Assembly (NCBI GenBank): GCA_019671135.1
Contig: JAHRHY010000005.1
Coordinates: 2,590,001 to 2,654,000 of the forward strand
DNA length: 64,000 nt
Reading direction: 5' to 3'
Origin: Linnemannia hyalina
Taxonomy: Eukaryota > Mortierellomycota > Mortierellomycetes > Mortierellales > Mortierellaceae
A program made the translations under genes and the position numbers. Of the stretch, positions 1 to 12,607 are shown piece by piece; the first letter of the stretch is position 1; each line of letters opens with the position of its first letter. The notes under the pieces were generated by a model, which worked only from the letters and a program-made list of their open reading frames with translations, was not told the origin of the DNA and ran no database searches.

Positions 1-1206
1 CCTGTCGCTGCCATCTCGGGAGACCTCTACTTCCGCGCTGCCACTCACCAGACCTTGCACACGTATGCCCGCCTTCCTACAGCAACACCCACAGACATGG
101 CAGCCATCTATGGTATTCTCCGAGCCCTGTTCACGCACTTCCAAGATGACGAGTTCATGCGCGTAGTACCTGTTCTGTTCTCGCTCCAGGATTGGTGTTT
201 GCAGGAGCCTCTCGAAGGTGAGCCCGTGGAACCTCATTTGGTGGAGCGGAAGCGAGCCCTGGCGACCGTGATGGTTATTTATTTCCAAAAGGCGCTCGGA
301 AGCTACGGGATGACAGAGCCATTGGAGTACCTGGACAACATCCAGAGCTCGCGCGAGAATGAGTCGCAATGGATCCCGATCTACTATGAGAACCAAGAGT
401 CGCTTACCCGGACAACAGGACATCAATGGGAGACGCCCTCGGAGCCTCTGTCACCCATCTTGACCCATCCACTTGCCCGTGACCATCTGGTGACTCTGTT
501 GACCACGGTCTCGGACCGCTTCCGAGCAGGCGCCGACCGGTTCAGCCTTGCCTTCACTCCCGAGAGCCAGTCCCACATGACGACCCTTCAGTCAGCCAAC
601 CAAGAATTCGGGAGTGGATTGTTCCCTCCCCCTCTGCATGGAAACCGTGGTATGCCTGGTCACCGCGCGGACCGTAGCATCGATAGCAGGATCCGTGTCT
701 CGCGACTGATGGAGGATTGGGCGTTGCCAAAGATCACGCCCCTGTCGTCGTCATCTTCAGTCGAATTGGGTCCTGTTTCTGAGGAAGTTTCTAAGGGTGG
801 CCTCAAGGACTCTGCACAGGCAACCCGCGACGGCAGCTTTGTCAATGGAGTCTATAGCCGGAGTGACAGCGCGCTCTCGCATAGGGCGATCGGTGTCGAC
901 AACCTCAAGGCTGCCCTTGCAGCGACGCCTGTGACCTCGACCGAGGCCTTGAACGAGGCTGGCGCTATTGTCACTGTCACGGGCGGAGATGGACGAGTCA
1001 GTGCGCCGGCTTTGCAATCCTTCTATGCATTGTCGACACATGCACCCATGTCGCGGACGAAATTGTCCTTGGGTGTTACGGGGTCAAATGTCTCGATTGC
1101 TTCTAATCTTGCAGCTTCACGTCCAGATCTGGCGGACCTGTTGAACAAGATTCAGGTCACTGTGCCTTCCACCAAACAGCACTCTCTCATTACCCCTCCT
1201 TACTAG
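1..1206 (+). CDS. EFR3-like plasma-membrane scaffold, C-terminal part (5' truncated)
   Basis: The reading frame is open from base 1 to a TAG at 1204-1206, about 401 residues, so the gene starts outside the window. The first 120 residues look helical and HEAT-like (segments such as IYGILRALFTHF and DDEFMRVVPVLFSLQDW). The remainder is serine/threonine-rich and disordered, ending KQHSLITPPY. The helical part and the long disordered tail resemble fungal EFR3, the membrane scaffold that with Ypp1/TTC7 recruits the PI 4-kinase Stt4 to the plasma membrane. That family role is established, but the assignment here is from remembered sequence character only. No intron is needed in the visible part. 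It converges with the Rictor gene across 220 bases. Another HEAT/ARM-repeat protein remains possible. Confidence 0.55.
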   Translation, partial: PVAAISGDLYFRAATHQTLHTYARLPTATPTDMAAIYGILRALFTHFQDDEFMRVVPVLFSLQDWCLQEPLEGEPVEPHLVERKRALATVMVIYFQKALGSYGMTEPLEYLDNIQSSRENESQWIPIYYENQESLTRTTGHQWETPSEPLSPILTHPLARDHLVTLLTTVSDRFRAGADRFSLAFTPESQSHMTTLQSANQEFGSGLFPPPLHGNRGMPGHRADRSIDSRIRVSRLMEDWALPKITPLSSSSSVELGPVSEEVSKGGLKDSAQATRDGSFVNGVYSRSDSALSHRAIGVDNLKAALAATPVTSTEALNEAGAIVTVTGGDGRVSAPALQSFYALSTHAPMSRTKLSLGVTGSNVSIASNLAASRPDLADLLNKIQVTVPSTKQHSLITPPY

Positions 1207-1391
1207 TTTTTGTCCTATATGACACCCACGACTTTTCCCTTTCTCCTCTCTCTCCCCCTATTACCACCGCCACCTCAACCACCCTCGTTAATAAACCATT
1301 TCACTCCACTTTGCTCAAATTCCCTTGAAAATTGTAATGTTTTGTTTTCGTTTATTGATTTTTGTGCATCAAAAGTGCATGCATGCAATGT

Positions 1392-1407
1392 GGGGGGGGG
1401 GGGGGGG
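1392..1407. repeat. 16-base G homopolymer
   Basis: An uninterrupted run of 16 G lies between the convergent EFR3-like and Rictor stop codons, in presumed 3' UTR or terminator sequence. Its length is likely to be unstable or mis-sequenced. Confidence 0.9.
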
Positions 1408-1426
1408 TTGATTTGTTAATGGTTTC

Positions 1427-4400
1427 TCAGCTGAGACCAAGGCCAATGATCGCCGACTTTTGAATCGCGCTTGCCGACGCCGGACTATTGCCTTCATTCT
1501 GTGAACTCTCTCTCGACTCTGAAGAGCTAGACGTTGTCGTTGTCGTCAATGTCGTTGTTGGTGCTGTCGCTGTTCGAGGAAGAGCAAGGGGACTGCCATT
1601 GGATGGAGAATAAGCAAGCGCAGCCGGAGAAGGAGCAGCAGGAGCAATCACCTGTGACGGTGGAGGGACATTTGCCAGAGGTGACATGCGCTGGAAGGAA
1701 GACTCGACGTTTGCCAGGACAGGTGGCGGTCTTGGGAAAGGTATACTTCCAAGTCGAGGACTGCTTTGTGCAGATTTCGAACCTCCTCCTCCTCCTGGAC
1801 CAGAGGCCATCATCACTCGAGAATTGCTCATGTCGCTCTTGGACCCTCCTGAGGATGTGATCCCGCCAATCCTGCTGGACGCTTGTACATCACTGAGTCT
1901 GCGTGGTTTGAGAGCTCCAGTAAGTGGCATGAGAGGTGGTGGAGGTGGAAGAAACGCCGGAGACCGAGATCCGTTCTCCAGACGCAAGTCAGGGGATCCC
2001 ATCCCCTGCTGATGACGAATAGACGGTACAGATCCATGAGACCCATATCCGTTCTCTGTCAACGAACCCGCCCTGGACCTCGAAAGAGCTTGGTCCTTGA
2101 CAAACAATGGAGACGACGGCGTACGCGCAGGCCCACCCGACGACGACGACCATTCAGCACCACTATCCTGCATCAGAGGTGATCCAAGTGCAACATGGTT
2201 TGTGGGCTGATCAGCCTTCCTGAACTCTTCTGAGGTAGTCTCGTCAGGATCGCCTTCCAGAATACCCGTCAAGGTCGACGACCGTGACCGACTGACAATC
2301 GATTTTATCGCCACTGGAGCCTGGATCCTGCCTGCCAAGAGCGGAGCCAATGGTGGTCGTTTCCTCCGAGTCTGCGGCAAGTGTGAAAAGTCGGGTAAGG
2401 GTGCATGCATCCCAGTCGTCGTATTTGAAGTCGTAGCAGAAGTGGCTGGTGGATTAGTTGATGCAGGCGTACTGGTGCTGTTGCTGCTGTTGGCAGAGTG
2501 GGCGGCCAGAATAGCTGCATTATACTGCCGACGTGGCCTGGAGCTCATAAAGTTGGCAAAGTTGGGCAGAGCCTTGGGAGGAGGCGGTGGTGGGTTGAAT
2601 CCAATCACAACTTTGGTCGCTCCGTGCCGACTGTTTGTTGGCGGGGGGGTCGCTATCTGTGGTATTGGGTTCTCCTGTAACGATCCGCCCAGAGCAGGCC
2701 ATCGTTTCCTGTCTTCCTTGTCGTCCTCCTCTGCGGCAAACATCTCGGTCTTGACTCTGGGTGGCAGTGGGGCAAGCCCTGCTTCCTTGGCGAAATTCTT
2801 GTGGTAGGGCTTGTTGGTATAAAGAATCTCATAGGCATGAGGCGGCGGGCGAGGTGGCGGAGGTGGAGGGAGAGATGGTGTATACATGGGCGAGCCAAGA
2901 GCAACGACTGGCGAAGGTTGCTCCAATCCTCCCGATAGTGGTCCGCCATTTGTATGAGCCTCGACCAGTGTTTGTGGTAACGAGGCATCCAACGGCGTCC
3001 GTGGAGAATCGGACGTGACGGACAAGAGTGCCAACTCGGGCGACAGCTCTTGAGACTCTGTCTGACCTGCTGTCGCTACTGAGAGAGAAGTGTCCAGACG
3101 CAAAAGTGCCCTGGATACTGACGCCATCGTACGATCCGTCTCCTGAGGAGGTTCAGGGGTATCAGGGGCTTTGGCAGTTGGGCTGGATACCGCAACGGGT
3201 ACATCCCGCTGTTGCTCCTGTGCGATGGGTGAGTCGACCGAGATGGGCGACGTCACCCCGCTCTGGTAAGCACCCACTCGTCCAGGACTTGAGAGCAATG
3301 CTGAGGTACTGATAGGCAGTGGCGGCTGTCTGAGCTTCCGTTCGGCTAGAGTTCCTTTGAACAATCCCGTGTCGTTGGCAACCGGAGGCGACGACTGCAT
3401 TCCAGTGGGCGAATCATCCAGGCGTTGGTAGATCTGCGAGGATCCACTCTCCGAGTTTCTATAAGAAAGCAAGGGTGTGGTCATGACACGCCGATTGACT
3501 GCCGCAGCCGACCTCGCTTCTGACGAGTAGTGTGACCCTGATGGCAGTCCATACGGAGTCGTTGTACCAGATACAGCGCTAGCGCTTGCACTCCGTTTGC
3601 CAAAGGTGAATACCGTCGAAGAAGTTCCCGAAGGTGTTCCAGCTTTCGTCTTTGACTCTGCAATGCACTCTCCAAATCCATCCAAGCGATCCCACTGCGT
3701 GCCCTCAAACTTGACGTCAAAGAGCCCCAGGATGAATCGGCGAACGGGCAACCTGAAATGGTAGTGTGCCAACATGTCGAGAACGTTGGTGTACAATGCA
3801 AGACTGGTGAAGGCGTTTGGATGCTCCGATTTGATTTTTGCGAGGTTTTTGGACGCGCCGTTGGTGAGGATATGGTTGCCGAGTTCTCCAGTCGCTCGTA
3901 GAATCTCCTTCTCCACTGCGTTTCCTTCTGTCGTCAACGATAGCACCAGCTTGGGTATATCTTCCTTGAACAACGCCCACCGCGGCACCTATACCAGCAA
4001 GCAGAATGATATCGCAAAGGTCAATATCATGCTAGCAAAGTAGTCTTCATGCAAACAGTAGTCAGATTATCAATAGTCATAGCGTGGTCAAATACCTCCA
4101 GAAACCGGCCAAGATCCTTAGGCAAGCACAGACCTCGGGGCGAACGGTCCAAGTGCAATATGCCCTGCCAGCCATAATCTTCAAGTATCTCGACACCGTG
4201 CGTCGTCTTGCACAATAAGCCTAGTACATAGAAGCATGTTCTGTATCATGAAGTGATTGCAAGTTAGTTCCAATCACGATGACTTGAGATGAAGCAAGGG
4301 CATTCTGGATGCCATGGTCTTACCCTTTGATGGAGAGGATTTTGGATCTCTCGGCCATGCCTACAATGTACTTGATAAGGTCTTCATCCTCCAGGAACGG

Positions 4401-7400
4401 TAGACCTCCTGGTGTGGATCCAATATTACCCTAGGAATTTTGAATGTAGGGCAATATGTTATTTAACCGTTTCCGTAGGAGAGCCTTGATAAATAATTCT
4501 TCACGGAAGAAAGCAACATTACCACTGCCCATAGAATAGACTTGAGTTCGCCGATGATGTTTGGGTCCTTGGACTCGGCGCAGTGTTCGCGGATGTAGCG
4601 AGCATAGTCCGAGAAATGCCCCTTTGCACGCAGCAGCTGGCATCCTTCCTCTGTCTTTGTCAGCTCGCCATAAAAGTGGGATCCTAGCACTTGCTTCGCC
4701 CGACTAAGAATGGCATAAAAGTAACGCCAAGTTAGTTCAAAACAGTGGTGCGACGATGGGGTGATGCGCATAGAAATGGCCGAGTCAAAAAGATAAGGGG
4801 TAATACATACGCTAGCTGGTGCTCTGTTTCGTTCTCAAACCTGCCATCCTCGGAGAATGCGTTGTAACGCTGAAGTTCCATTGCCTTTGCCAGCTTCACC
4901 TCTGTCTGAATCATATATTGCCTGTTGGCAAACTATCGGATCAAACGAAAGGTGGACATGCGGTTAGTATGGACAACAGATAGATCCGTGGACACAACAC
5001 GACAAGAACAACTGCTACGTACCATAAACCACTCGTCCATCTCTCCTTCGATATAGGAAATATCATGAAGATGTTGAAACCCCTTGGATGTCGAAAGGAA
5101 TCGTAGTAAAAGTGGGCTTCCCGCTTCTCCTAGATGATCCAAATTTGGCCGAAGTCGAATGAGTAGATCCAGGTTTTTGTGGTGAGAGCAAGCATCGTCA
5201 AGTGCTCGAACAGCCATGTGGGAGACATCTGACGATGGATCGCAGAGCTATTTGAGTAGAGTACAAAAAAGTTCAATGCGAGATAGAAATCCTGTCATAG
5301 CAGTATCAAAGACACTTAACGAGCAGTATGTGGACAAAGGAGGCATAAAATGCGCCGCCTACGTACCTGGGTGTACAGGAGCCGGATACCCCAGTCGCTT
5401 GACTCCCCACGTTCAATTTTCAAAACTGTTCCGAGATGCTGTGTCGCAAAGAGACGAATGTGCTTGTACCCAGAAGTCATGATCTTGGATAGAATAACTC
5501 GTGGATGACCATCCCTATATCGTTAAGATGTGTTTTCCGTTAGTATCCGCGATGGAGTAGAACAAGACTTCATCCCACTACTGCTATCAATCACAGACAC
5601 TTACATGCTATAGTCTGTGGAGGTGATGATCTTCTTGACAATGTCGTCGCGACTCCTCAACTCGGAGAGTCGGTAGTACAGGTTGAATATTTTGAACTTT
5701 TCCAGCAACCTACAGCGCCATGACAAAATACGTGGCATTTAGAAAGATCGAATCGTGTCATAAATCTGCTGTAGCAAATGTAAAACAAAGAGGGGGGCCG
5801 CTGACGAACCTGCAACCACTCCGTGTCCTGCATAGGGTGCCGAGCATCTCAAAGTATCCGGAGGTCATGGTCGTCTCCATTTTCTCTTTTGAGAAAATAG
5901 GGTCCGATCCTGGATGCCCTTGCATCTAGAGAGCAAAATGAGAGAGTGCAAGGTCAGTGACATTTCCACAATGGCTACACACTCATAGCAGTGACGCAAA
6001 TGCGAATCGAGTTCTTACAGGGTCCAGTTGAGCGAGACCGTCGGCAATGAGCCGCAAGATCTTATTCTGAGCCAGGTACTTGGTTCCTTCCGTTGAATTG
6101 GCGAGGGTATCAAAAAGCGCACATCCTATTTTCGTGTACTTGTGGTTGTACTGTTCGAAAGTGTCAATGTTGAGGCATTAGCAGGTCAATCCGACAAGGC
6201 AGTCATGGCGAAGAAAAGCGTATACATACATCATAGGCTGGCTGACTGGAATAGCGATGGTTGAGTGGCCTGTAAAAGGCGAGTAGCCGCTTGGTAAACT
6301 TTGTGCCTCTGATCGCCTCATCCATTCTCCGTGGGCTAACCATGGGACCTTGAATGATCTCTAGAATCATATCCCACCGCCACTTGGAGACATCCTTGGT
6401 AGCGAGAACCTAGAAGCATTTTCGATATGTTTCGTAAGGACATATATCACGAGCAAAGGAGTAATCACGGTCGTTTTTTCAACCAAAGATAGCGCCCCAC
6501 GAAACAAAATGTTACCTGCGTGTCGTTTAAGAGCGTTCTAAAGTTGGCTTCATCCATCTGCGTGTTGATCCTTTGCTTTATCCGATCCACGTTCCTCTGT
6601 CCACGACCATCATCCAGGCTGAAAAGCAATGCATTATGGGAACAAAAGAGGGTGTTGAATTAGTATGTGGTAATGTAGTGAGTCCGTATTTTTAATCCAT
6701 ACTTGCGGCGGCGTAATACAATGTCCTTGTAGACTTACCTTTCTGGAATAGAACTGAAAGTGGTCCTACAGAGAGTATCAATGAACCGAAAAGCGTTGGT
6801 GGCAACGTGGCGAAGAATTTGGTCCTCAAAGTTGGAGGCGACCTTGAACAATGACGGCAACGTCTGGAGATAGGTGCTCTTGTGTGGAGGCAACACTTTG
6901 TGGGAGAGCTGCATGAGCTCAGGGATCAGAAGCGTCGCCTTCCTCAGGACCTTCCTGGCATCCGTATGTGTTGTCTTTGCAAGCGTGTCGTCCACAATCA
7001 GCGATATCAAGGTCTAGTTGTGGGGTGGCACTTGCGACCGGTGTTAGTTCTGGAATACAAATTTGGTTGCACCACGCAAGAGGCGAGGTTACTAGCGAAG
7101 GTGAATACTGACAAGACATACCTCGATCAGCCCTGCATCGATGAAAACGGTGAGCACTACACTCTGGTGATGGTCCACCAGTCCGAGTGGCTGCAGGTTG
7201 TTTCCCCAGTACCTTTCAAGGTCCTCCTGTGTTGGTTTAACTTTTTTTTTTTTTTTTTTTGAAAGGAATCGCGGTTAGTTGTATGTCGACTTCAGCGGCA
7301 ATGAAATGATAGGATTGGGACCATCCAGGCATCCAGGCTCTCCAACTTACTACTCTTCCCGTCAAGAAAATCCTTCAGCCATCTCGGAGTCTGAATCCGG

Positions 7401-10264
7401 AAAATATCGTACAGCATGTCCAAAAGCACTTTCTAAGCACCAGGAAGAAATTTGAGATGTCAGCATGATTCTACGATCCTTGTTCATACATTGTAGAATG
7501 TCGTGCCAGCTAAGATGTCCATGAACATACTCTGTTTTCTTGGATTGGCAGTTTGATGGACTGAATCAATGACCGGACAGCTCGGCGGTCGTTGGCGCAG
7601 AGATCAAACAAGCCAGCCCAAGACCGGACCATGGACGTAACAATGCGGCTAGATGCTTTGACTCGGTCCAGATATGCAGGTCCAAGAGAGTAAATATCCG
7701 TGAAAACCGCCATCACCATCTATGAGCATGGCGAGGAGAAAGGAGTGTTAGGCGGAGCAAATTTCTTTCCGAACAAGGTTCGAACCTGCGAGTTGCGATT
7801 TCTTATCTCTCTATCTCGGGACATGCATTACCTCAGAGTCAAGTCCCTGACGAACGTAACCCCTTGTCTCCGGACTCTCCAACATGTACAAAAAGACTTT
7901 CAACAAGGCGTCCGATAGGTCCTGCAAGTTATCCGACAATGCCATTAGAACAGCTCTGAATCCACCACAGCGAGCCACTGGTTTAGGATCAGACATGACT
8001 ATTCATTTGCCAACGGAAAAGGAATAGTGAAGAATGAGTTCTCGCGATCGTTTACCAACAACACTGTTCGCATGTCACCATGCAAAGAATTCGCTAGTTC
8101 ATACTCATCTCGCCCAGTGTCTCCAGGCAGGCATTCCTGAGTTTTTCGTCCGTCTGCTCCGCAATCGCGATAACGGCCCGTAATACACTGTCCGAAACGT
8201 GCTGCATGCCCTCCTTGGTCGTCACAAAACACCGTACAAGCTTGAGCGCCTCGATCCTTTCTGATTCCAACCGGTGATCTGCCATGAGTGACCTATGCAG
8301 TTGATCATGAATATGCCTCGTTGAGCTCTTTTGCCTACAGTAAATGCACCTTGGCCTTAAAACATTGTGCATTCCTGAAACGTCGAGGATACGTACCTGA
8401 CGATAAAAATGTCGACCTTGTGATAAGTCAAGATCGGACCTAGAGGACCTGCTCCTGAAAGCAGTCGAAGACACCGATACGCGTTTAGGCGGATCTCCCT
8501 GACAGTACTTGCTAAGCAAAAGCGAAGACTGGAATGCATCGAAAGTTTAGTTAGAGTGTCCACCAACAGTTGCCATCATAGTCTATTGATTCGGAGCGCG
8601 CAGTATGCCTACCATCCGACAAGTTCCTGTAAAGGGTATCCGGGATGAATGTGAAGGTTTTGTTTCAAGATGTTGACGAGGTTGGATAGGTTCTCAAGCC
8701 GAACTGAAGGCGAATCCAAAAGACTCCATAGTGAACTGATAATGTCGCCCAATTGAGAGTGTATGCTTTGCCGGTCTATAAAGTGAGCGGTAGACAGAAT
8801 GGAGGTGAGATAATTTGCTCCTGTTGCTTAGCTACTCGCAAACACGCATCCCACTTGCGAACGACAGCCGCATTCATACCGTCTTCATTGTCGGCATAGT
8901 CACTGGTTGAGAACGAGTTGGAGTGACTCCTTCCTGTTATCACTGGGAAAGATTGTTGGGATTCTTTCAGCACCTGCTCGGGCACATATCCTAGTTATAG
9001 AGAAGGGACAGTCGATATAGGTGAGCTCATGACGTCCCTTGAATGAAAAATGTACTCCGACGAATGCGCAGGTTTCCAGTAGACTCTGGGGCGCTTACCA
9101 AACGATGGAGGGTCAAAAGCGCGCTGTTTGTAGTAATCGAGCTGGGCATTGAGGTCTGATAACCGCTCAATGGTAGCCTGTAGTTCCTGTTCGACCTGGT
9201 TCCTGAGTTTGTTGTTCCCTGTGGCCCCCACGTCCTTGCTTCTGTAAACCTAATCAAGGATATAATGACGAGATGCTAGCCTTGTCAGTACTCCGTTATA
9301 TCCTGGCCATGTGTCGCTTCCTGGTATTGTCAACCGGAGCCACTTACTTCCAGCAGACTCTCGGCAGACTCCTATATTGGAGGAAACGTGGAGAAGGATG
9401 AGTGAGACGCCAATTGAGTAATTAATTCTCTCGATGAACGAGTACGACAAAGAACAGCATGCCATCCAAAAGAACAAACCTTGGCTTTGGTTTCGACTTG
9501 AAGTTGGTGATATAGCTCGTCCATCTATATAATTGATCCATCAGGCCGGTTGGATTAGACATTTGTTAGTCTATACTGATTGATATCCATGTTATCGAAA
9601 GGGAACAAATGTCGTTGTATATCCTTTCATTTGAAATGTCCATGTTGATATTCGTGCTGTGGAAAAAGAAAAGGACGACGGTGCACGTCCTTTCAATTGA
9701 GTGGTCAATGATGGTGGCCATGGTGCAGAAAAGAAAGAGACTACGTTGCGCATCCTTTCAATTGGATTGTCTATTGCTGGTATCCTTGCTGTAGAAAAAG
9801 AGACGACGATGCTGTATATATCCTGCCAAATGAAATGAATGGCCGTTGTTGGTAGTTGCTTTGTACCTTTGTCTCCAGGTCGTCTTCTTCATCCTAAAAC
9901 CAAGGAAACCAAAATAACAACGCGTGAGAAGGAGAGACGATGAGAGGAGTGAGAGAGAGCGCGCACGTATTATAATCCAATTGCATAGCTGCATATGAAA
10001 GGTCATTTTAAACGCGTTGAGTAGATAAGATAGATATCATGATTGGGGGTGCTCTATTACATCGAGATCTTGTCCGTCGCCCAGTTCGGGATCATAGTTG
10101 TCGGTTGTATCGGGGTCCGAGTCCTGCATGTCCGCGTCATCATCCAATGTGCCGATACCACCCTCGTTGTCGTCGCCCTGGGAGGTTGTCCAGGACGCGG
10201 CACCTTCTGTCACCGGCAAAAGTGGTGGAGAGGCGTCTCCGTTGAGTTCCATCGAGGACTCCAT
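1427..10264 (-). CDS. Rictor/Ste16/Avo3 family subunit of TOR complex 2 (about two dozen exons)
   Basis: This is the Rictor scaffold of TORC2, which directs TOR kinase to AGC kinases and the actin/membrane programme. Translation starts with ATG at 10262-10264 (MESSMELNGD). Exon 1 (10,061-10,264) is acidic and exon 2 (9,867-9,893) reads DEEDDLETK. An HR1-like coiled coil (LRNQVEQELQATIERL) lies near 9,100-9,247, as in fungal Ste16/Avo3. Rictor_N armadillo segments follow at about 8,090-8,420 (SERIEALKLVRCFVTTKEG, then EQTDEKLRNACLETLGEM). The middle region at about 5,030-5,217 reads AVRALDDACSHHKNLDLLI and LLLRFLSTSKGFQHL. The Rictor_V part at 4,090-4,720 reads HFYGELTKTEEGCQLL, GNIGSTPGGLPFLEDEDLIKY and CFYVLGLLCKTTHGVEI. 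The last exon (1,427-3,988) adds about 850 residues, mostly proline/serine-rich disorder. Not every splice site was resolved. Family identity is strong. Confidence 0.9.
9605..9840. repeat. Diverged tandem repeat in a Rictor intron
   Basis: About 3.5 copies of a unit of roughly 65-70 bases lie between the Rictor exons at 9,867-9,893 and about 9,480-9,525. Each copy carries a recognisable CATCCTTTCAATTG-like core followed by a GCTGT/GTGCAGAAAAAGA-like end. The copies differ at many positions, so this is an old minisatellite. Confidence 0.6.
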
Positions 10265-11238
10265 GATATATTGGGCGTGGCTCTTTGCCTAGTTTGAGCG
10301 GAGGGGCAGTCAAACAAGAGGGCAAAGCGTGAAGACGAAGAAAAGAAAGACTTGAGTGAAAGTGAGGAGGGTGTGATGTTCCAGACTCTGTTTCCAGTAA
10401 GTGCCTTGGCTTGGTAGGTGATGTTGAGTGAGGTGAGGAGTATGCCCCTGAGAAGGACAAGGATGTAGCCGCGAGGAGGTGTGAAAAGAAAAAGAAAAAA
10501 AAAAAAAAAAAGAGAGAGATGTGCTGTAGACCCTTGGTTTAAAGAGAGTTGATGCGGTTGTGGAGTGTGGGATTGTGATGATGTCTGGAGAGTGGATGAG
10601 GACTGAGAGATGGTTGGACTGGTGGAGGGAGAAGGAGAGAAGGAAGAGGGGAGAAGCAGGAGGAAGGAGGAAGGAGAAGGGGGAGGGGCGGTAAAACGAC
10701 CGAGGAGAAGAGCAACGCAGCAACAGAGAGAGAGAGAGAGAGAGAGAAGGGAGAAAGGAGAGGGTCAGAGACACAGCGACAAGGAACACTCAACTTCACT
10801 CCCAGGCGGTGCAGTGCAGTCAGTCAGTCAGTCAGCGAAGGAAAAAAAAGTTCACAGCGCCAACGGGCGGGACAGGGGGAGGGCAAGTGGAGAAGGGAAG
10901 ATCGCATATATTACTCACGTGATTTGTTCAATAGTAACACACCATAGCCCTTGAAGAAGTCGTTTTCATCGCACATCAGTCTTGATTTTTGACATGATTT
11001 TTTTTTTATTCAACGCAGACAACACCAGACGAAGCATATGTCTAATGATGCAGCAGGGCATGATGTACGTAGGAGTGAGAACTGCCAGTTTGAACATGAA
11101 AAGAAAGTAACTAAAGTACTGTACGGATGTGTTGCAACGACAATCAAAAGTACAAGAAAGTCGCAATAGTTGCATAGTCTTGATGGTGTCCTCCTCTTCC
11201 TGCAAGACGCGCAGGATAAGGAGGTCAAGGGGACCTCC
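10265..11238. other. Rictor 5' region and intergenic stretch, no gene seen
   Basis: This stretch lies upstream of the Rictor start and ends at the stop of the small zinc-finger-like gene. It holds an A-rich run near 10,490-10,511, purine-rich low-complexity sequence from 10,600 to 10,760 including a (GA)n tract at about 10,725-10,748, and a (CAGT)n tract near 10,814-10,834. Open frames here consist of these low-complexity tracts and have no recognisable protein. It presumably contains the Rictor promoter and the 3' UTR of the neighbouring gene. Confidence 0.6.
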
Positions 11239-11657
11239 TTAGTCAGAGGCGCCCCCAACCCGGGACTCGCTGTCAGAGTCGTCCGAGACAGAGGGTGAGG
11301 GGTAGGCTGTGGGACCCATCTTGTAGAATTTGCCGACAATGTTGTAAGCAGGGGGGAGGATATCGGCAGCAACGACGGGCATGGCTTGAGCAGCGACCTT
11401 AGGGTTCTCGCCACAGGCGCGGGCACAGTTGACCGAGCAAAAGGGGTGACGGTGGCCGTTGGGTTCAACGTTGATGGGCATGGAGCAGCCTGCTCGCTTG
11501 CAGTCGATTTGTCCAGGAAGGGCTAGTAAGAAGATGGATGGTGTTGTTGGTCAGGGTGTGGTGTTTTTGGGACCAAGGCAAGGAGTGTGGAGGACAGGAA
11601 GCATGTCTTTTATCGTTGATGGCTTCTTTCTTAGGGAGCTGGCATACCTTTGCACAT
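11239..11657 (-). CDS. Small cysteine-containing protein (97 aa), start codon in a 10-base exon
   Basis: Exon 1 is only ten bases (11,648-11,657: ATG TGC AAA G), followed by a GTATGC donor. Exon 2 runs 11,239-11,522 after a CTAG acceptor. Joined, they give 97 residues with matching phase: MCKALPGQIDCKRAGCSM, then a HRHPFCSVNCARACG segment and an acidic serine-rich tail (DDSDSESRVGG). Cysteine and histidine spacing (CKRAGC, HxHPFCSxNC) suggests a small zinc-binding fold of the FCSxxC type seen in several zinc fingers, but I cannot name the family. Without the micro-exon the first ATG would fall after the first cysteine pair and lose it, which supports the spliced start. Function is unknown. 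Confidence 0.65.
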
Positions 11658-12607
11658 GTTGTTACTTTTGTTTTTGCTTTGCTCTGCTTTGTGAGTGAGT
11701 GAGTGAGTGAGTGAGTGAGTGAATGAGTGTGTTGCGTGAGTGTTGGGATGATAAAGAAGAAGAGAAAAGGAGAGGAGAGAAGAGAAGAGAAGAGGAGAGA
11801 AGAGGAGAGAAGAGGAGAGAAGAGGAGAGAAGAGGCGATGGAAGAAGACAACGGCCCTTTTCTACTCTCTTGTGCACACACTTGCACACTCTCTCTCCGA
11901 CTGCTGTCCCGCGTGGACGATGACACAGTGTTTCCGTCGATAGTAACGAGCATTGGTTGATGTGGTGATGATGAACATGTGTAGAGTGGATGGATGATAG
12001 CTGTGATGGCGCATGGTTATGATGGGGAGGATATGCTACGGTGGTTAGAAGAGGCAGCTTGTCAGTGATGGGAAGTGAGCCTGTTGCTGTCACTATGTTC
12101 TCTTCTGTGTAGTTAACAAAGAGACTCTCCTCTAGTGCTGGTATCAATCAATCGATCAATCGATCGTGTAGCTTTCCTACCCACCCGGAAAAGGCTGACG
12201 CGACTTCTACTCCAGACGCGTCCAACAACCTCTAGACCCTAGACAATAGACAGTATCGTAGAGCGCAGTCTGCATCTAAAGCGTCACTGAACAAAATTAA
12301 AACGTCTGGCGTGACCGTGAGCATTCTAAGGCTTTCTTGTGTGCCTGAATGAATGTCGACTACTTCTTCTTCCCATCCTACTCTCTTCTCTCTTTTCTCT
12401 CTTTTCTCTCTTTTCTTTCTTTCTTTCTCATCCATCTCCAACACTCTCATCCCTCAAAACAAGGGACCTCACCTTACTTCCATCTCTACCCCCCCTCTCT
12501 CTTGCCCAAGCCTTTCCTCTCCTCACCCATCACACTCACCCCCTTCGTCACACTTACTTCTCCCCCTTCGTCACACTTCTCCATTCTTCTCAACCGTTTC
12601 AACTGCA
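11658..12607. promoter_or_regulatory. Divergent promoter region between small Cys protein and coronin-7-like gene
   Basis: No gene was found. The segment contains a (GAGT)n tract at about 11,691-11,725, a purine-only tandem array based on GAGAAGAGGA at about 11,756-11,835, an ATCAATCGATCG-like tract at 12,146-12,166 and a CT-rich tract at 12,370-12,430 leading into the coronin leader. Strings of open reading frames here are products of these simple repeats. Confidence 0.6.

Noticed and set aside
7700..7830. Possible tRNA because of GGTTCGAACC near 7,780
   Set aside because: No A box or acceptor-stem pairing at the right distance, and it lies between Rictor exons.
10310..12450. Several 80-160 codon frames in GA/CT-rich sequence
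   Set aside because: They are made of simple repeats (poly Ser-Leu or Arg-Glu) and overlap on both strands.
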